64,000 nucleotides of DNA, taken from Actinoallomurus sp963736325 (GTDB taxonomy: Bacteria; Actinomycetota; Actinomycetes; Streptosporangiales; Streptosporangiaceae). The notes below the pieces were generated by a model. The model made no database searches. It worked only from the letters and a program-made list of their open reading frames with translations, and had not been told where the DNA came from. The position numbers and the translations under genes were made by a program. Positions 17,078 to 26,053 of this stretch are shown here, one piece after another (within the stretch, counting starts at the first letter, position 1; each line of letters begins with the position of its first letter). The stretch is from NCBI GenBank assembly GCA_963736325.1, contig CAVTOG010000010.1, positions 868,001-932,000 on the forward strand, in the 5' to 3' direction.

Positions 17078-18141
17078 CGTGCCACCTCGTCATACGCGCG
17101 CCGGAGCAGGTCTTCATCGGGGTCTTCGAGACGGCCGGGTGCGGCGAGCCCGTCGAGGACGACGAACCTGAGCCTGGCCCCACGCGCCTTCTTGTCGATG
17201 CGCATCGCGTCGCGCAGGGACGGCCAGGCCTCGGCGGCGTACGAGGTCGGCAGGCCGACATCGCTCAGGATGCGGCGGTGCCGCGCGACCTCGGCCTCGC
17301 CGAGACGGCCGCTCAGCCGCGCCAGCTCCGCGGCGTACACCATGCCGATGGCGACGGCGTCGCCGTGCCGGAACCGGTAGCCCTCGACCTTCTCGATCGC
17401 GTGGCCGAGCGTGTGGCCGTAGTTGAGGATCTCGCGCAGGCCGCTCTCGCGCAGGTCTTCGGAGACGACGCGTGCCTTCATGGCGATCGCGCGTTCGACG
17501 AGTTCGAGGGTGTGCGGGCCGTCGGGGCGGCCGGCGGCCTCGGGGTCGTCCTCGATGAGTTCCAGGATGCGCGGGTCGGCGATGAAGCCCGCCTTGATGA
17601 TCTCGGCGAGGCCGCTGACGTAGTCGGCACGCGCCATCGTGACGAGCGTCGTCAGGTCGCAGAGGACGCCGGCCGGCGGGTGGAAGGCGCCGACGAGGTT
17701 CTTGCCCTCGGGGATGTCGATCGCGGTCTTGCCGCCGACGGCGGCGTCGACCATGCCGAGAAGCGTGGTCGGCACGAGCACGGCGCGTACGCCGCGCAGC
17801 CAGGTCGCGGCGGCGAACCCGGCCAGGTCGGTGGTGGCTCCCCCGCCGACGCCGACGATCGCGTCCGTACGCGTCATGCCGAGCCGCGCGAAGCTCGACC
17901 ACAGCCCGGTGAGAACGGCGGCGTCCTTGCCGGCCTCGCCGTCGGGCACCGGCAGCGGGTGCACCTCGTGGCCGGCGTCGGCGAGCACGCGGCACACCGG
18001 CCGGGCGATCTCCGGCAGCCCCTCGGCGTGTACGACCGCGACGGTCGCCGCGCCGCCGAGCAGCCCGGGCAGCTCGCCCAGAACGCCGGTGCCGACGACG
18101 ACGGTGTACGGGCTGTCTCCGCCGACCTCGATACGGCTCAC
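17074..18141 (-). CDS. aroB: 3-dehydroquinate synthase
   Basis: NAD- and Zn-dependent synthase that cyclises DAHP to 3-dehydroquinate; 355 residues. NAD-binding signature AIVGVGGGATTDLAGFAAAT (about residues 92-111), RGVRAVLVPTTLLGMVDAAV with KTAID, and the metal ligands in EIIKAGFI, LNYGHTLGHAIE and FRHGDAVAIGMVYAAEL are present. Start overlaps the aroK stop (ATGA), end overlaps aroQ. Confidence 0.97.
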   Translation of the reverse strand: MSRIEVGGDSPYTVVVGTGVLGELPGLLGGAATVAVVHAEGLPEIARPVCRVLADAGHEVHPLPVPDGEAGKDAAVLTGLWSSFARLGMTRTDAIVGVGGGATTDLAGFAAATWLRGVRAVLVPTTLLGMVDAAVGGKTAIDIPEGKNLVGAFHPPAGVLCDLTTLVTMARADYVSGLAEIIKAGFIADPRILELIEDDPEAAGRPDGPHTLELVERAIAMKARVVSEDLRESGLREILNYGHTLGHAIEKVEGYRFRHGDAVAIGMVYAAELARLSGRLGEAEVARHRRILSDVGLPTSYAAEAWPSLRDAMRIDKKARGARLRFVVLDGLAAPGRLEDPDEDLLRRAYDEVAR

Positions 18142-18638
18142 GACAGGCCCTTCACGATCTCGTCCACGATGTCGGAGGGCTCGCGTCCGTCGGTGACGAC
18201 CTTGATCGCGGCGAGGCCCTCGTAGATGGGCCGCCGCTCCTCCATCAGCTTGCGGAACTGGCTGCGCGGGTTGAGCACCAGGAGCGGCCGCGCGGAGGCG
18301 AGCCCGACGCGCTTCACGGCGTCGGAGAGCCCGACCTCCAGGTAGACCACGTGGTGGCCGGCGAGGTCGGCCTGGGTGGCGGCGTCGAGAATGGCGCCAC
18401 CGCCGAGCGCGAGCACGCCGTCGTGGGCGGCCAGCGCGCCGGCGACGGCGGCGCGCTCCAGCTCGCGGAAACGTGTCTCCCCGTCGTCGACGAAGATGTC
18501 GCCGATCGGCTTGCCCGCGGTGACCTCGACGTCGTGGTCGGTGTCGCGGAACTCCACGCCGATACGCTCGGCGAGGAGCCGGCCCACGGTGGTCTTCCCC
18601 GAGCCGGGAGGTCCTATGACGACGGCCTTCGGTTTCAC
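18138..18638 (-). CDS. aroK: Shikimate kinase
   Basis: 166-residue P-loop kinase phosphorylating shikimate at O3. Walker A GPPGSGKTTVGRLLAE (residues about 9-24), shikimate-binding Asp in FRDTDHDVE, FVDDGETRFRELE, and ALGGGAI are visible; the lid RPLLVLNPRSQFRKLMEERR is intact. Start overlaps the aroC stop (ATGA) and end overlaps aroB, so the three genes are tightly coupled. Confidence 0.97.
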   Translation of the reverse strand: MKPKAVVIGPPGSGKTTVGRLLAERIGVEFRDTDHDVEVTAGKPIGDIFVDDGETRFRELERAAVAGALAAHDGVLALGGGAILDAATQADLAGHHVVYLEVGLSDAVKRVGLASARPLLVLNPRSQFRKLMEERRPIYEGLAAIKVVTDGREPSDIVDEIVKGLS

Positions 18639-19813
18639 TTGATCACCAATGAGGATAGGTAGCCCTGCAGGTTGCGTGCGGTCTCCTCGGCAGAGTCACC
18701 GCCGAACTTCTCGACGGCGGCCTCGGCGATCACCAGGGCCACCATCGCCTCGGCGACGACACCCGCGGCGGGAACCGCGGTGACGTCGCTGCGCTGGTTG
18801 ATCGCCCTGGCCGGCTCGCCGGTCGTGACGTCGATGGTCGACAGCGCGCGCGGCACCGTCGAGATGGGCTTCATCGCGGCGCGCACCCGCAGGACCTCGC
18901 CGGTGGTCATGCCGCCCTCGATACCGCCCGCGCGGTTGGTCAGGCGCGTGATCGCGCCCGTCTCGCGGGCGATCTCGTCGTGGGCCTCGGAGCCGCGCCG
19001 CGCCGCCGTACGGAAGCCGTCGCCGATCTCGACGCCCTTGATCGCCTGGATACCCATCAGGGCGCCGGCGAGCCGGGAGTCGAGCCGGCGGTCCCAGTGG
19101 ACGTGACTGCCGAGCCCCGGCGGCAGGCCGTGCACGACCACCTCGACGACGCCGCCGAGCGTGTCGCCGTCCTTCTTCACCTGCTCGATGTGCTCGACCA
19201 TCGCGGCGCTGGTGCCGGGGTCGAGGCAGCGGACCGGGTCGTCGTCGACGCGCGCGAGGTCGCCGGGCTCGGGGATCACGCCGTCGGGGGTCTTCACCTC
19301 GCCGAGCGCCACCACGTGGCTGAGGATCTCCGCGCCGAGGACCTGGCGGCAGAACGCCCGCGCGACCTCCCCGATCGCGACCCTGGCCGCGGTCTCCCGC
19401 GCGCTCGCGCGCTCCAGGATAGGACGGGCGTCGTCGAAGCCGTACTTCTGCATGCCGACGAGGTCGGCGTGGCCGGGCCGCGGCCTCGACAGCGGCGCGT
19501 TGCGCGCCTGCGCCGCGAGCACGTCCGGGTCGACCGGGTCGGCCGACATCACCGTCTCCCACTTGGGCCACTCGGTGTTGCCGACCCTGATCGCGACCGG
19601 CCCGCCGAGCGTACGGCCGTGCCGGACGCCGCCGATGATCTCGACCTCGTCCTGTTCGAACTTCATCCGGGCGCCCCGGCCGTACCCGAGCCGCCTGCGC
19701 CGCAGAGCCTCGCCGATGTCGGCCGAGGTCACGCCGACCCCGGACGGCATACCTTCGAGGATCGACACGAGCGCCGGACCGTGGGACTCCCCCGCTGTCA
19801 GCCACCGCAACAT
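18635..19813 (-). CDS. aroC: Chorismate synthase
   Basis: FMN-dependent enzyme converting EPSP to chorismate; 392 residues, usual length. Signatures: MLRWLTAGESHGPALVSIL at the start, RRRLGYGRGARMKFEQD, LSRPRPGHADLVGMQKY and SARETAARVAIGEVA. The C-terminal RSDVTAVPAAGVVAEAMVAL is also present. It leads the aromatic-acid operon; the prepilin peptidase lies 51 bp upstream on the same strand and could share the transcript. Confidence 0.98.
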   Translation of the reverse strand: MLRWLTAGESHGPALVSILEGMPSGVGVTSADIGEALRRRRLGYGRGARMKFEQDEVEIIGGVRHGRTLGGPVAIRVGNTEWPKWETVMSADPVDPDVLAAQARNAPLSRPRPGHADLVGMQKYGFDDARPILERASARETAARVAIGEVARAFCRQVLGAEILSHVVALGEVKTPDGVIPEPGDLARVDDDPVRCLDPGTSAAMVEHIEQVKKDGDTLGGVVEVVVHGLPPGLGSHVHWDRRLDSRLAGALMGIQAIKGVEIGDGFRTAARRGSEAHDEIARETGAITRLTNRAGGIEGGMTTGEVLRVRAAMKPISTVPRALSTIDVTTGEPARAINQRSDVTAVPAAGVVAEAMVALVIAEAAVEKFGGDSAEETARNLQGYLSSLVIK

Positions 19814-19864
19814 GCAGTGAATACTTTCACGTACGCGAGTGGCCCCGTGCAGGTGTCTTGCCGT

Positions 19865-20437
19865 TCAGGCGTACGCGAGGACGGCGACGAGGGTGCCGGC
19901 GAGCATGAACGGGCCGTACGGGATGGTCGACTTCAGCGTCGCGCGGCGTGCCGCCAGCAGCGCCACGGAGTAGAGCGCGGCAAGGACGAACCCGGCGAAG
20001 ACTCCCGTTATCCAGGGCCTGAGCCCCAGCCAGCCGAGATACAGGCCGAGCACTCCGGCGAGCTTCACGTCCCCGAGACCGATCTGGCCGGGCAGCAGGA
20101 ACCACTGGGCGGCGTAGAGCAGGAACAGCGCCGCCATCCCCGCCGCCGCGTGGGCGAACCGCGCCTCGCCGCGGTCGGCGAAGAGGGCCGCGAGGCCGAG
20201 GAGGGCGGCACCGATGGGGTACGAGGGCAGGGTGAGGGCGTCGGGAAGGCGGTTCAGGGCGATGTCGATGAAGGTGAGGACGACACCGGCGACGACGAGG
20301 TAGCAGAAGGCAGGAAGCTCCGCGGTGAACCCGACACGCCAGACGACGGGCACGAGGACCAGGACGGCCGCGAGAGCGACGGCCAACGGCCTCCGGGTGA
20401 CCGGCCCGGCCCAGTCGGCACTCGTCACATCGGGCAC
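19865..20437 (-). CDS. A24 family prepilin peptidase
   Basis: About 190-residue integral membrane aspartic peptidase that processes type IV/Tad prepilin leaders. Catalytic Asp residues are visible in VVLTFIDIALNRLPDALTLP and in GQIGLGDVKLAGVLGL. About six membrane segments. It lacks the N-terminal zinc/methylase domain, as usual in actinobacterial Tad-type enzymes. I place the start at the GTG at 20437, which gives a short leader before the first membrane helix; the frame remains open further 5' but overlaps the divergent promoter and sseB-like start. No pilin genes are in the window. Confidence 0.85.
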   Translation of the reverse strand: MPDVTSADWAGPVTRRPLAVALAAVLVLVPVVWRVGFTAELPAFCYLVVAGVVLTFIDIALNRLPDALTLPSYPIGAALLGLAALFADRGEARFAHAAAGMAALFLLYAAQWFLLPGQIGLGDVKLAGVLGLYLGWLGLRPWITGVFAGFVLAALYSVALLAARRATLKSTIPYGPFMLAGTLVAVLAYA

Positions 20438-20621
20438 TCTAAGCGCGTTCCTTCGAGCACGCGAGCCGTCGAGTTCGGGATGTGGTCGTTCGACCGGTTG
20501 TGCGGCGATCTTGAGCAGCTCGGTCATGGACCGGTCGAGCGGATCTTCGCACCTGCGTTCGACCCCGAGGCGTAAACCCCCTGGCCTATCCTGTCGGCTC
20601 ACGCGGCTACCCTCGTGTTTC

Positions 20622-21311
20622 GTGTCAGAACGCACCATCCCGCAACCCAAGTTCCCCGACGACGACGGCACAGCCGACGTCGACGTCCGCCGCGCCCTCA
20701 GTGACTACGCCGAGGGGCGCGCCGGTGAGCACGCCGTGCTGTCCGTGCTCGCCGGTTCCAGGCTGTTCGTCCCGGTGGTCGCCGTCCTTACCGAGGACGA
20801 GACCGTCGACGGCGTGCGCCGTGAGAAAGAAAGTGACATGGCTCTCCCCAAGCTCGTCGGCGACGACGGGCGTAGTGGCGTGCTCGCGTTCACCTCCGCC
20901 GAGAGCCTCGCACGGTGGAGTCCGGACGCCCGTCCCGTCGCGGTCCCGGCCCGCGAGGCGTGCCAGGCCGCGCTCGACGAGTCCGCCGACGCGGTCGTCG
21001 TCGACGTCGCGGGCCCGATCCCGTACGCCATCGAGGGCGGCCGGCTTCAGGTCCTCGCCGCCGGCGGCGAGATCAACGCGCCGCACGAGGATCCGGAGGT
21101 CCAGGCCGCGGTCCACGCCGCGGTGGGGAGCCTCCCCGGCATCGACGCCATCCAGGTGCTCCAGGGCACCGAGAACGACCTGGCCGTACGTCTCCGCCTG
21201 GCCGACGACGCCGACCTGGAGTCGGTCCTGCGCGAAGCCGCCACCCGCCTCACCCAACACCTGCGAGGCCGCGTCGTCGGCGCCGTGGAGATCGGTCTCG
21301 TACGCGACTAG
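20622..21311 (+). CDS. SseB family protein
   Basis: 229-residue protein whose N-terminal 130 residues match the SseB N-terminal domain (RLFVPVVAVLTEDE, MALPKLVGDDGRSGVLAFTS, ARWSPDARPVAVPAREACQA, DAVVVDVAGP). The C-terminal part has the EIGLVRD ending seen in actinobacterial homologues. Despite the name, no type III secretion is implied; function is unknown. The GTG at 20622 is divergent from the prepilin peptidase. The TAG stop is embedded in an inverted repeat. Confidence 0.85.
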   Translation: MSERTIPQPKFPDDDGTADVDVRRALSDYAEGRAGEHAVLSVLAGSRLFVPVVAVLTEDETVDGVRREKESDMALPKLVGDDGRSGVLAFTSAESLARWSPDARPVAVPAREACQAALDESADAVVVDVAGPIPYAIEGGRLQVLAAGGEINAPHEDPEVQAAVHAAVGSLPGIDAIQVLQGTENDLAVRLRLADDADLESVLREAATRLTQHLRGRVVGAVEIGLVRD

Positions 21312-21432
21312 GGCGTGTCTCAACGGTCCCGCTCGCGGCCAGCGGCGTCCGGGTCCCGGCGCGTGAAGACGCCGCCGCCCCGGACGCCACGCCGCACGTC
21401 AGCGGACCTGTCAGACACGCCTTCGGCGTGTC
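21309..21432. repeat. Stop-codon-embedded inverted repeat, copy A
   Basis: TAGGGCGTGTCT (21309-21320) begins with the TAG stop of the SseB gene; AGACACGCC (21413-21421) is the partner arm. Directly after, GACACGCC and GGCGTGTC (21414-21421, 21425-21432) form an 8-bp stem with a TTC loop, giving a tight cTTCGg-type hairpin that may terminate sseB transcription. Confidence 0.65.
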
Positions 21433-21806
21433 CAGGATTCTCCGGCCTGCCGTGACGTCGCCGGCCACCGGCCGAGATCAGGCCGACTCCGGTCGCGAGG
21501 CACCGCCTGGACACCGCTCGCCAAGGCCCACCGGACACGCCCCGGCCCGCAGGCAGGCCGGCAGAGGGAGCGGTCGTCGTTCGCCGTCGAAAGCGAACCC
21601 GCTCCGCCCCGATCACCGCCCGGGCCTCAAGGCCCAGGCGGGACACTCCGCCACCTACCGCGACGGCCGACGGATCCTCGCCAGACGGCCGGCCCGATGG
21701 CCTGGGTTCGGGAGAGGCTTCCCACGACCGTTGGCGGCCTCACCGGGCGAGAGCGGGGACACGGCCGTGGCGCGCCAGGGCTCGGCCGCCCTGGCGCCGG
21801 GAGGGA
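21433..21806. other. Intergenic region between converging genes
   Basis: About 370 bp between the SseB gene and the barbiturase-type gene, which converge. Open frames on both strands are Arg/Pro-rich and look like GC-driven noise. No promoter is expected. It may be the remnant of a decayed gene or element, but nothing recognisable remains. Confidence 0.45.
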
Positions 21807-22913
21807 CTACCCGAGGTCGGCGATGGCGGCGACGGTGCCGCCGCCGGAGGGGCCCTGGTGCACCGCGGCCACGGATACGAACGCGGCGGGGTCGCCGGTC
21901 ACCGAGGCGGCGACGCCGCCGACGCACGCCTTGATCTGGCGGTGCCAGTGCACGTCGGAGTCGTCGAGCATGATGTTGCGGCGTCCTCGTACCGAGCCGC
22001 TCGGGTCGGCCTCGCACTTGAGGAAGACGTTCACCAGGCGGTCGCCCAGGTCGGTCGGGTGCGGGCGCTCGGGCAGGTCCATGCCGGTGGAGCGGATGGC
22101 GTCCCAGATACCGTCGGCGTCCAGGGCGTCCTTCATCACGCCGTGGCCGATGCGGTAACGGCCGCCGACGCCGCGGACGTTGCCCACGACGACGATCTGG
22201 GCGCGGTCGAGTTCGACTCCGGAAGAGCACGAGGCGACCGAGGAGTACAGCGACAGGTCCTTGTGGATCTGGGCGGCCTCCGGCATCTCGATCTCTCCGA
22301 GGGCGACGGCGATGCCGAGCGCGGTCGTGGAGTTGGAGATGTCCATCGACTTCAGGGTGTCCTCGGTCACGACGGTCTGGCCGCGGCGCTTGGCGTCGTT
22401 GATGGTGTCGAGGGTGAGCAGCGGGGTCTTGGTCTGCACGTAGTGGACGTCGGCGGCGTCCTGGATGCCGGCGGTCTTCATGGCGTCGCGCACGCCGGCG
22501 GCGACCTTCTCCACCATCGCCGGGCGGCCGATGTCCTCGGGCAGGATGATCTCGCTCATGGCGACCCCGACCGAGACGCGCGGCTCGGAGGTCTGCGGCA
22601 CGTCGGCGGCGTCCTTCGAGGCGAAGATCGTCGCGTGCGGGCTGAGGACGCCGTCGGTGCCGCCGGACCACACGAGGGGCACCTGGGCCGCCTCCTCCGG
22701 CGTACGGGTCCCCTTGGCGACGAGGACCTCGCGGAACGCGCGGTCGGCGAGGATGCGCGTGTAGTCGTTGACGCCGCCGTTGCCCTCGGTCTTGCCGACG
22801 ACCGCGAGGACTCGGTCGGCCTCGATCACGCCGTCGTCGATCAGCCGGGCCAGCCCCGAAGCGTCCGTGACGCTCTCGATGGCTACCTTGCGTACCTCAA
22901 TCGGGTCCGGCAT
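21807..22913 (-). CDS. Ring-opening amidohydrolase (barbiturase / cyanurate hydrolase family)
   Basis: 368-residue member of the small Ser-Lys family that opens barbiturate or cyanurate rings. Three related repeats are visible, each with a conserved Ser-containing loop: LVWSGGTDGVLSPHATIF (about 80-97), LYSSVASCSSGVELDRAQ (about 224-241) and FVSVAAVHQGPSGGGTV near the end. The stretch VVVGNVRGVGGRYRIGHGVM and the start MPDPIEVRKVAIESV are, to my recollection, closest to actinobacterial barbiturases. It lies 4 bp downstream of carbamate kinase, so the two form one transcript. Barbiturase gives 3-oxo-3-ureidopropanoate; cyanurate hydrolase would give carboxybiuret. Context (uracil-type permease, Mo-hydroxylase) favours barbiturate, without excluding cyanurate. 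Confidence 0.85.
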   Translation of the reverse strand: MPDPIEVRKVAIESVTDASGLARLIDDGVIEADRVLAVVGKTEGNGGVNDYTRILADRAFREVLVAKGTRTPEEAAQVPLVWSGGTDGVLSPHATIFASKDAADVPQTSEPRVSVGVAMSEIILPEDIGRPAMVEKVAAGVRDAMKTAGIQDAADVHYVQTKTPLLTLDTINDAKRRGQTVVTEDTLKSMDISNSTTALGIAVALGEIEMPEAAQIHKDLSLYSSVASCSSGVELDRAQIVVVGNVRGVGGRYRIGHGVMKDALDADGIWDAIRSTGMDLPERPHPTDLGDRLVNVFLKCEADPSGSVRGRRNIMLDDSDVHWHRQIKACVGGVAASVTGDPAAFVSVAAVHQGPSGGGTVAAIADLG

Positions 22914-22917
22914 TTCC

Positions 22918-23871
22918 TCACCCTTCGATGTCGTGCTCGATATATGTTCCGGTCTTGCCGCTCAGGGCGTCGCCGATGAGCGCCAAAGATGTGATCACGG
23001 CCCGTTCGCCGCCCGCCTCGATGAAGCGGACCGCCGCCTCGACCTTGGGGCCCATGCTGCCGCCGGCGAACTCCCCGGCGGCGGCGAGCGCGCGCAGCTC
23101 GGCGACGGTCGTACGGCCGATGGGCCGTTCGTCCGGCGTGCCGTAGCCGGTCATGACGTGGTCGACGTCGGTCGCGATGATGAGTGTCGCCGCGTGGACG
23201 TGGCGTGCCAGCATCTGCGCGGCGAGATCCTTGTCGATGACGGCATCGACGCCGCGGAGCCTGCCCTCGTCCCGTACGACGGGCACTCCCCCGCCGCCGG
23301 CCGCCACGACGACGAAACCCGCCGCGAGCAGAGCGTCCACGGCGGGCGCGTCGAGGATCTCCAGAGGCTCCGGCGAGGCCACGACCCGGCGGCGCCCCTT
23401 GGCCCCGAACGACTTCCACGTCTCGCCGAGCGACTCGAACTGCTCGGCCTCGGCGGCGGAGAAGTAGCGGCCGACCGGTTTGGTGGGGGTCGTGAATCCG
23501 GGGTCGTCGCCGTCGACGAGCGTGCGGGTCACGACGACGGCGACCTGGCGCTCGACGCCGTGTTCGGCCATGGCCTGCTGGAGCGCGTTGAGCACGAGGA
23601 CGCCGATCGTCGCCTGCGTCTGCGCGCCGCACCAGTCGAGCGGCACCGTCGGCACCACGCGGGCGGCCAGCTGGTTCTTGATCAGGAGGTTGCCGACCTG
23701 CGGGCCGTTGCCGTGCGTCAGCACGACCTGGACGCCGCTCGCGACGAGGTCGACGACAGGTTTGACCGCCGTCTCGACGGCCTGCCGCTGCGCGTCCGGG
23801 GTGGCGCTGCCGTCCGGCCCGGTCATCGCGTTGCCGCCGAGCGCGATGAGAACACGCCCGCCTTTGGTCAC
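22918..23871 (-). CDS. arcC: Carbamate kinase
   Basis: 317-residue amino-acid-kinase-fold enzyme that makes ATP from carbamoyl phosphate and ADP. Motifs: RVLIALGGNAM (residues 6-16), VVLTHGNGPQVGNLLI, FVVVAAGGGGVPVV, ATDVDHVMTGYG and EFAGGSMGPKVEAAVRF. No arginine deiminase or ornithine carbamoyltransferase gene accompanies it. Instead it precedes the barbiturase-type gene by 4 bp, implying the carbamoyl phosphate arises from ring-opening products, probably through the FdrA/DUF1116/DUF2877 complex encoded at 45.5-49.2 kb. An inverted repeat lies 36 bp upstream of its start. Confidence 0.95.
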   Translation of the reverse strand: MTKGGRVLIALGGNAMTGPDGSATPDAQRQAVETAVKPVVDLVASGVQVVLTHGNGPQVGNLLIKNQLAARVVPTVPLDWCGAQTQATIGVLVLNALQQAMAEHGVERQVAVVVTRTLVDGDDPGFTTPTKPVGRYFSAAEAEQFESLGETWKSFGAKGRRRVVASPEPLEILDAPAVDALLAAGFVVVAAGGGGVPVVRDEGRLRGVDAVIDKDLAAQMLARHVHAATLIIATDVDHVMTGYGTPDERPIGRTTVAELRALAAAGEFAGGSMGPKVEAAVRFIEAGGERAVITSLALIGDALSGKTGTYIEHDIEG

Positions 23872-23906
23872 GATGGCGAACCTAGTGTCTTCGCGGTGAT
23901 CTGCTC

Positions 23907-23925
23907 ATGGGCAGAGTATGCCCAT
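23907..23925. promoter_or_regulatory. Inverted repeat upstream of carbamate kinase
   Basis: ATGGGCA-gagta-TGCCCAT, perfect 7-bp arms, 36 bp upstream of the carbamate kinase start in the only gap (93 bp) before the kinase-barbiturase pair. Likely an operator for a local regulator; the protein is not identified. Confidence 0.5.
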
Positions 23926-23964
23926 TCAGCGCGTCCGCTTGGTCAGGTTCTTCCCCCGCGATGC

Positions 23965-25140
<1,176 letters not shown>

Positions 25141-25258
25141 AGGGTAACCAACGCGCGGTGGACGGGCTACGGCCCGATTTCACCTGTGGGGATCGAGGCG
25201 TGAGACGGCCCGGAGGCGTGTGCCAAAGTGGAAGGCAGGCCACCGGAAGGAGCGCCCG

Positions 25259-26053
25259 ATGCGGGTTGCGCTGTGTCAGATCGCGGTCGAGGACGACCCG
25301 AAGGAGAACCTGGAGCGGGTCCGTGAGGCCCTGGCCTCCGTCCCCGACGCCGACCTCGCGGTCTTCCCCGAGGCCGTGCAGGTACGGTTCGGCGCCGACC
25401 TGGCCGCCGCCGCCGAGCCCCTCGACGGCCCGTGGGTGTCGTCTCTCGCCGATGCGGCGCGCGAGCACGGCACGGCCGTCATCGCGGGCGTCTTCGAGCC
25501 CGGAGACGGCGGGCGTGTCTACAACACCGCCGTGGCCATCGGCGAGACCGGCACCCTGGCCGGGTCGTACCGGAAGATCCACCTGTTCGACGCCTTCCAC
25601 GACCGCGAGTCGGAGAAGGTCGTCGCCGGCGACACGCCCGTGGTGGTCGAGCTGTGCGGCACGAAGATCGGCCTGATCACCTGCTACGACATCCGCTTTC
25701 CCGAGCTGGCGCGCGCCCTGGTCGACCGGGGCGCGGAGATGCTGGTCGTGATCGCCGCCTGGGCCCAGGGCAACTTCAAGGAAGAGCACTGGATGACGAT
25801 GGTCCGCGCCCGAGCGATCGAGAACACGATCTGGGTCGCGGCCACCGGCAAGGCACCGGACACCAGCGCGCCGCCGCACGGGCATCCGGGCGGCGTGGGC
25901 CGGAGCCTGCTCGTCGACCCGATGGGCACCGTGCTGGCCGATCTCGGGACGTTCCCGGCGCTCCACGTGGGCGAGGTGGACATGTCCATCACCGAGCGGG
26001 TGCGGAAGATGCTCCCGTCCCTGTCCCACCGTCGCCCCGACCTGCTCGGCTAG
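25259..26053 (+). CDS. Carbon-nitrogen hydrolase (nitrilase superfamily)
   Basis: 264-residue amidase-like enzyme with the Glu-Lys-Cys triad: Glu in LAVFPEAVQVRFG (about residue 41), Lys in GSYRKIHLFDAF (about 110) and Cys in LITCYDIRFPELAR (about 145). The YRKIHLFD and CYDIRFPE motifs are those of omega-amidase/Nit2-like and short aliphatic amide hydrolases. The ATG follows GGAAGGA at 7 bp; an in-frame upstream ATG lacks this. In the proposed pyrimidine route it could hydrolyse malonamate, but this is inference. Its 3' end overlaps the converging permease gene by 65 bp. Confidence 0.9.
   Translation: MRVALCQIAVEDDPKENLERVREALASVPDADLAVFPEAVQVRFGADLAAAAEPLDGPWVSSLADAAREHGTAVIAGVFEPGDGGRVYNTAVAIGETGTLAGSYRKIHLFDAFHDRESEKVVAGDTPVVVELCGTKIGLITCYDIRFPELARALVDRGAEMLVVIAAWAQGNFKEEHWMTMVRARAIENTIWVAATGKAPDTSAPPHGHPGGVGRSLLVDPMGTVLADLGTFPALHVGEVDMSITERVRKMLPSLSHRRPDLLG

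Noticed and set aside
21807..22913. Dedicated s-triazine (cyanuric acid) degradation
   Set aside because: Family membership allows it, but no biuret hydrolase, allophanate hydrolase or other triazine gene was seen, and the permease is uracil-type. Kept as an alternative in the entry.
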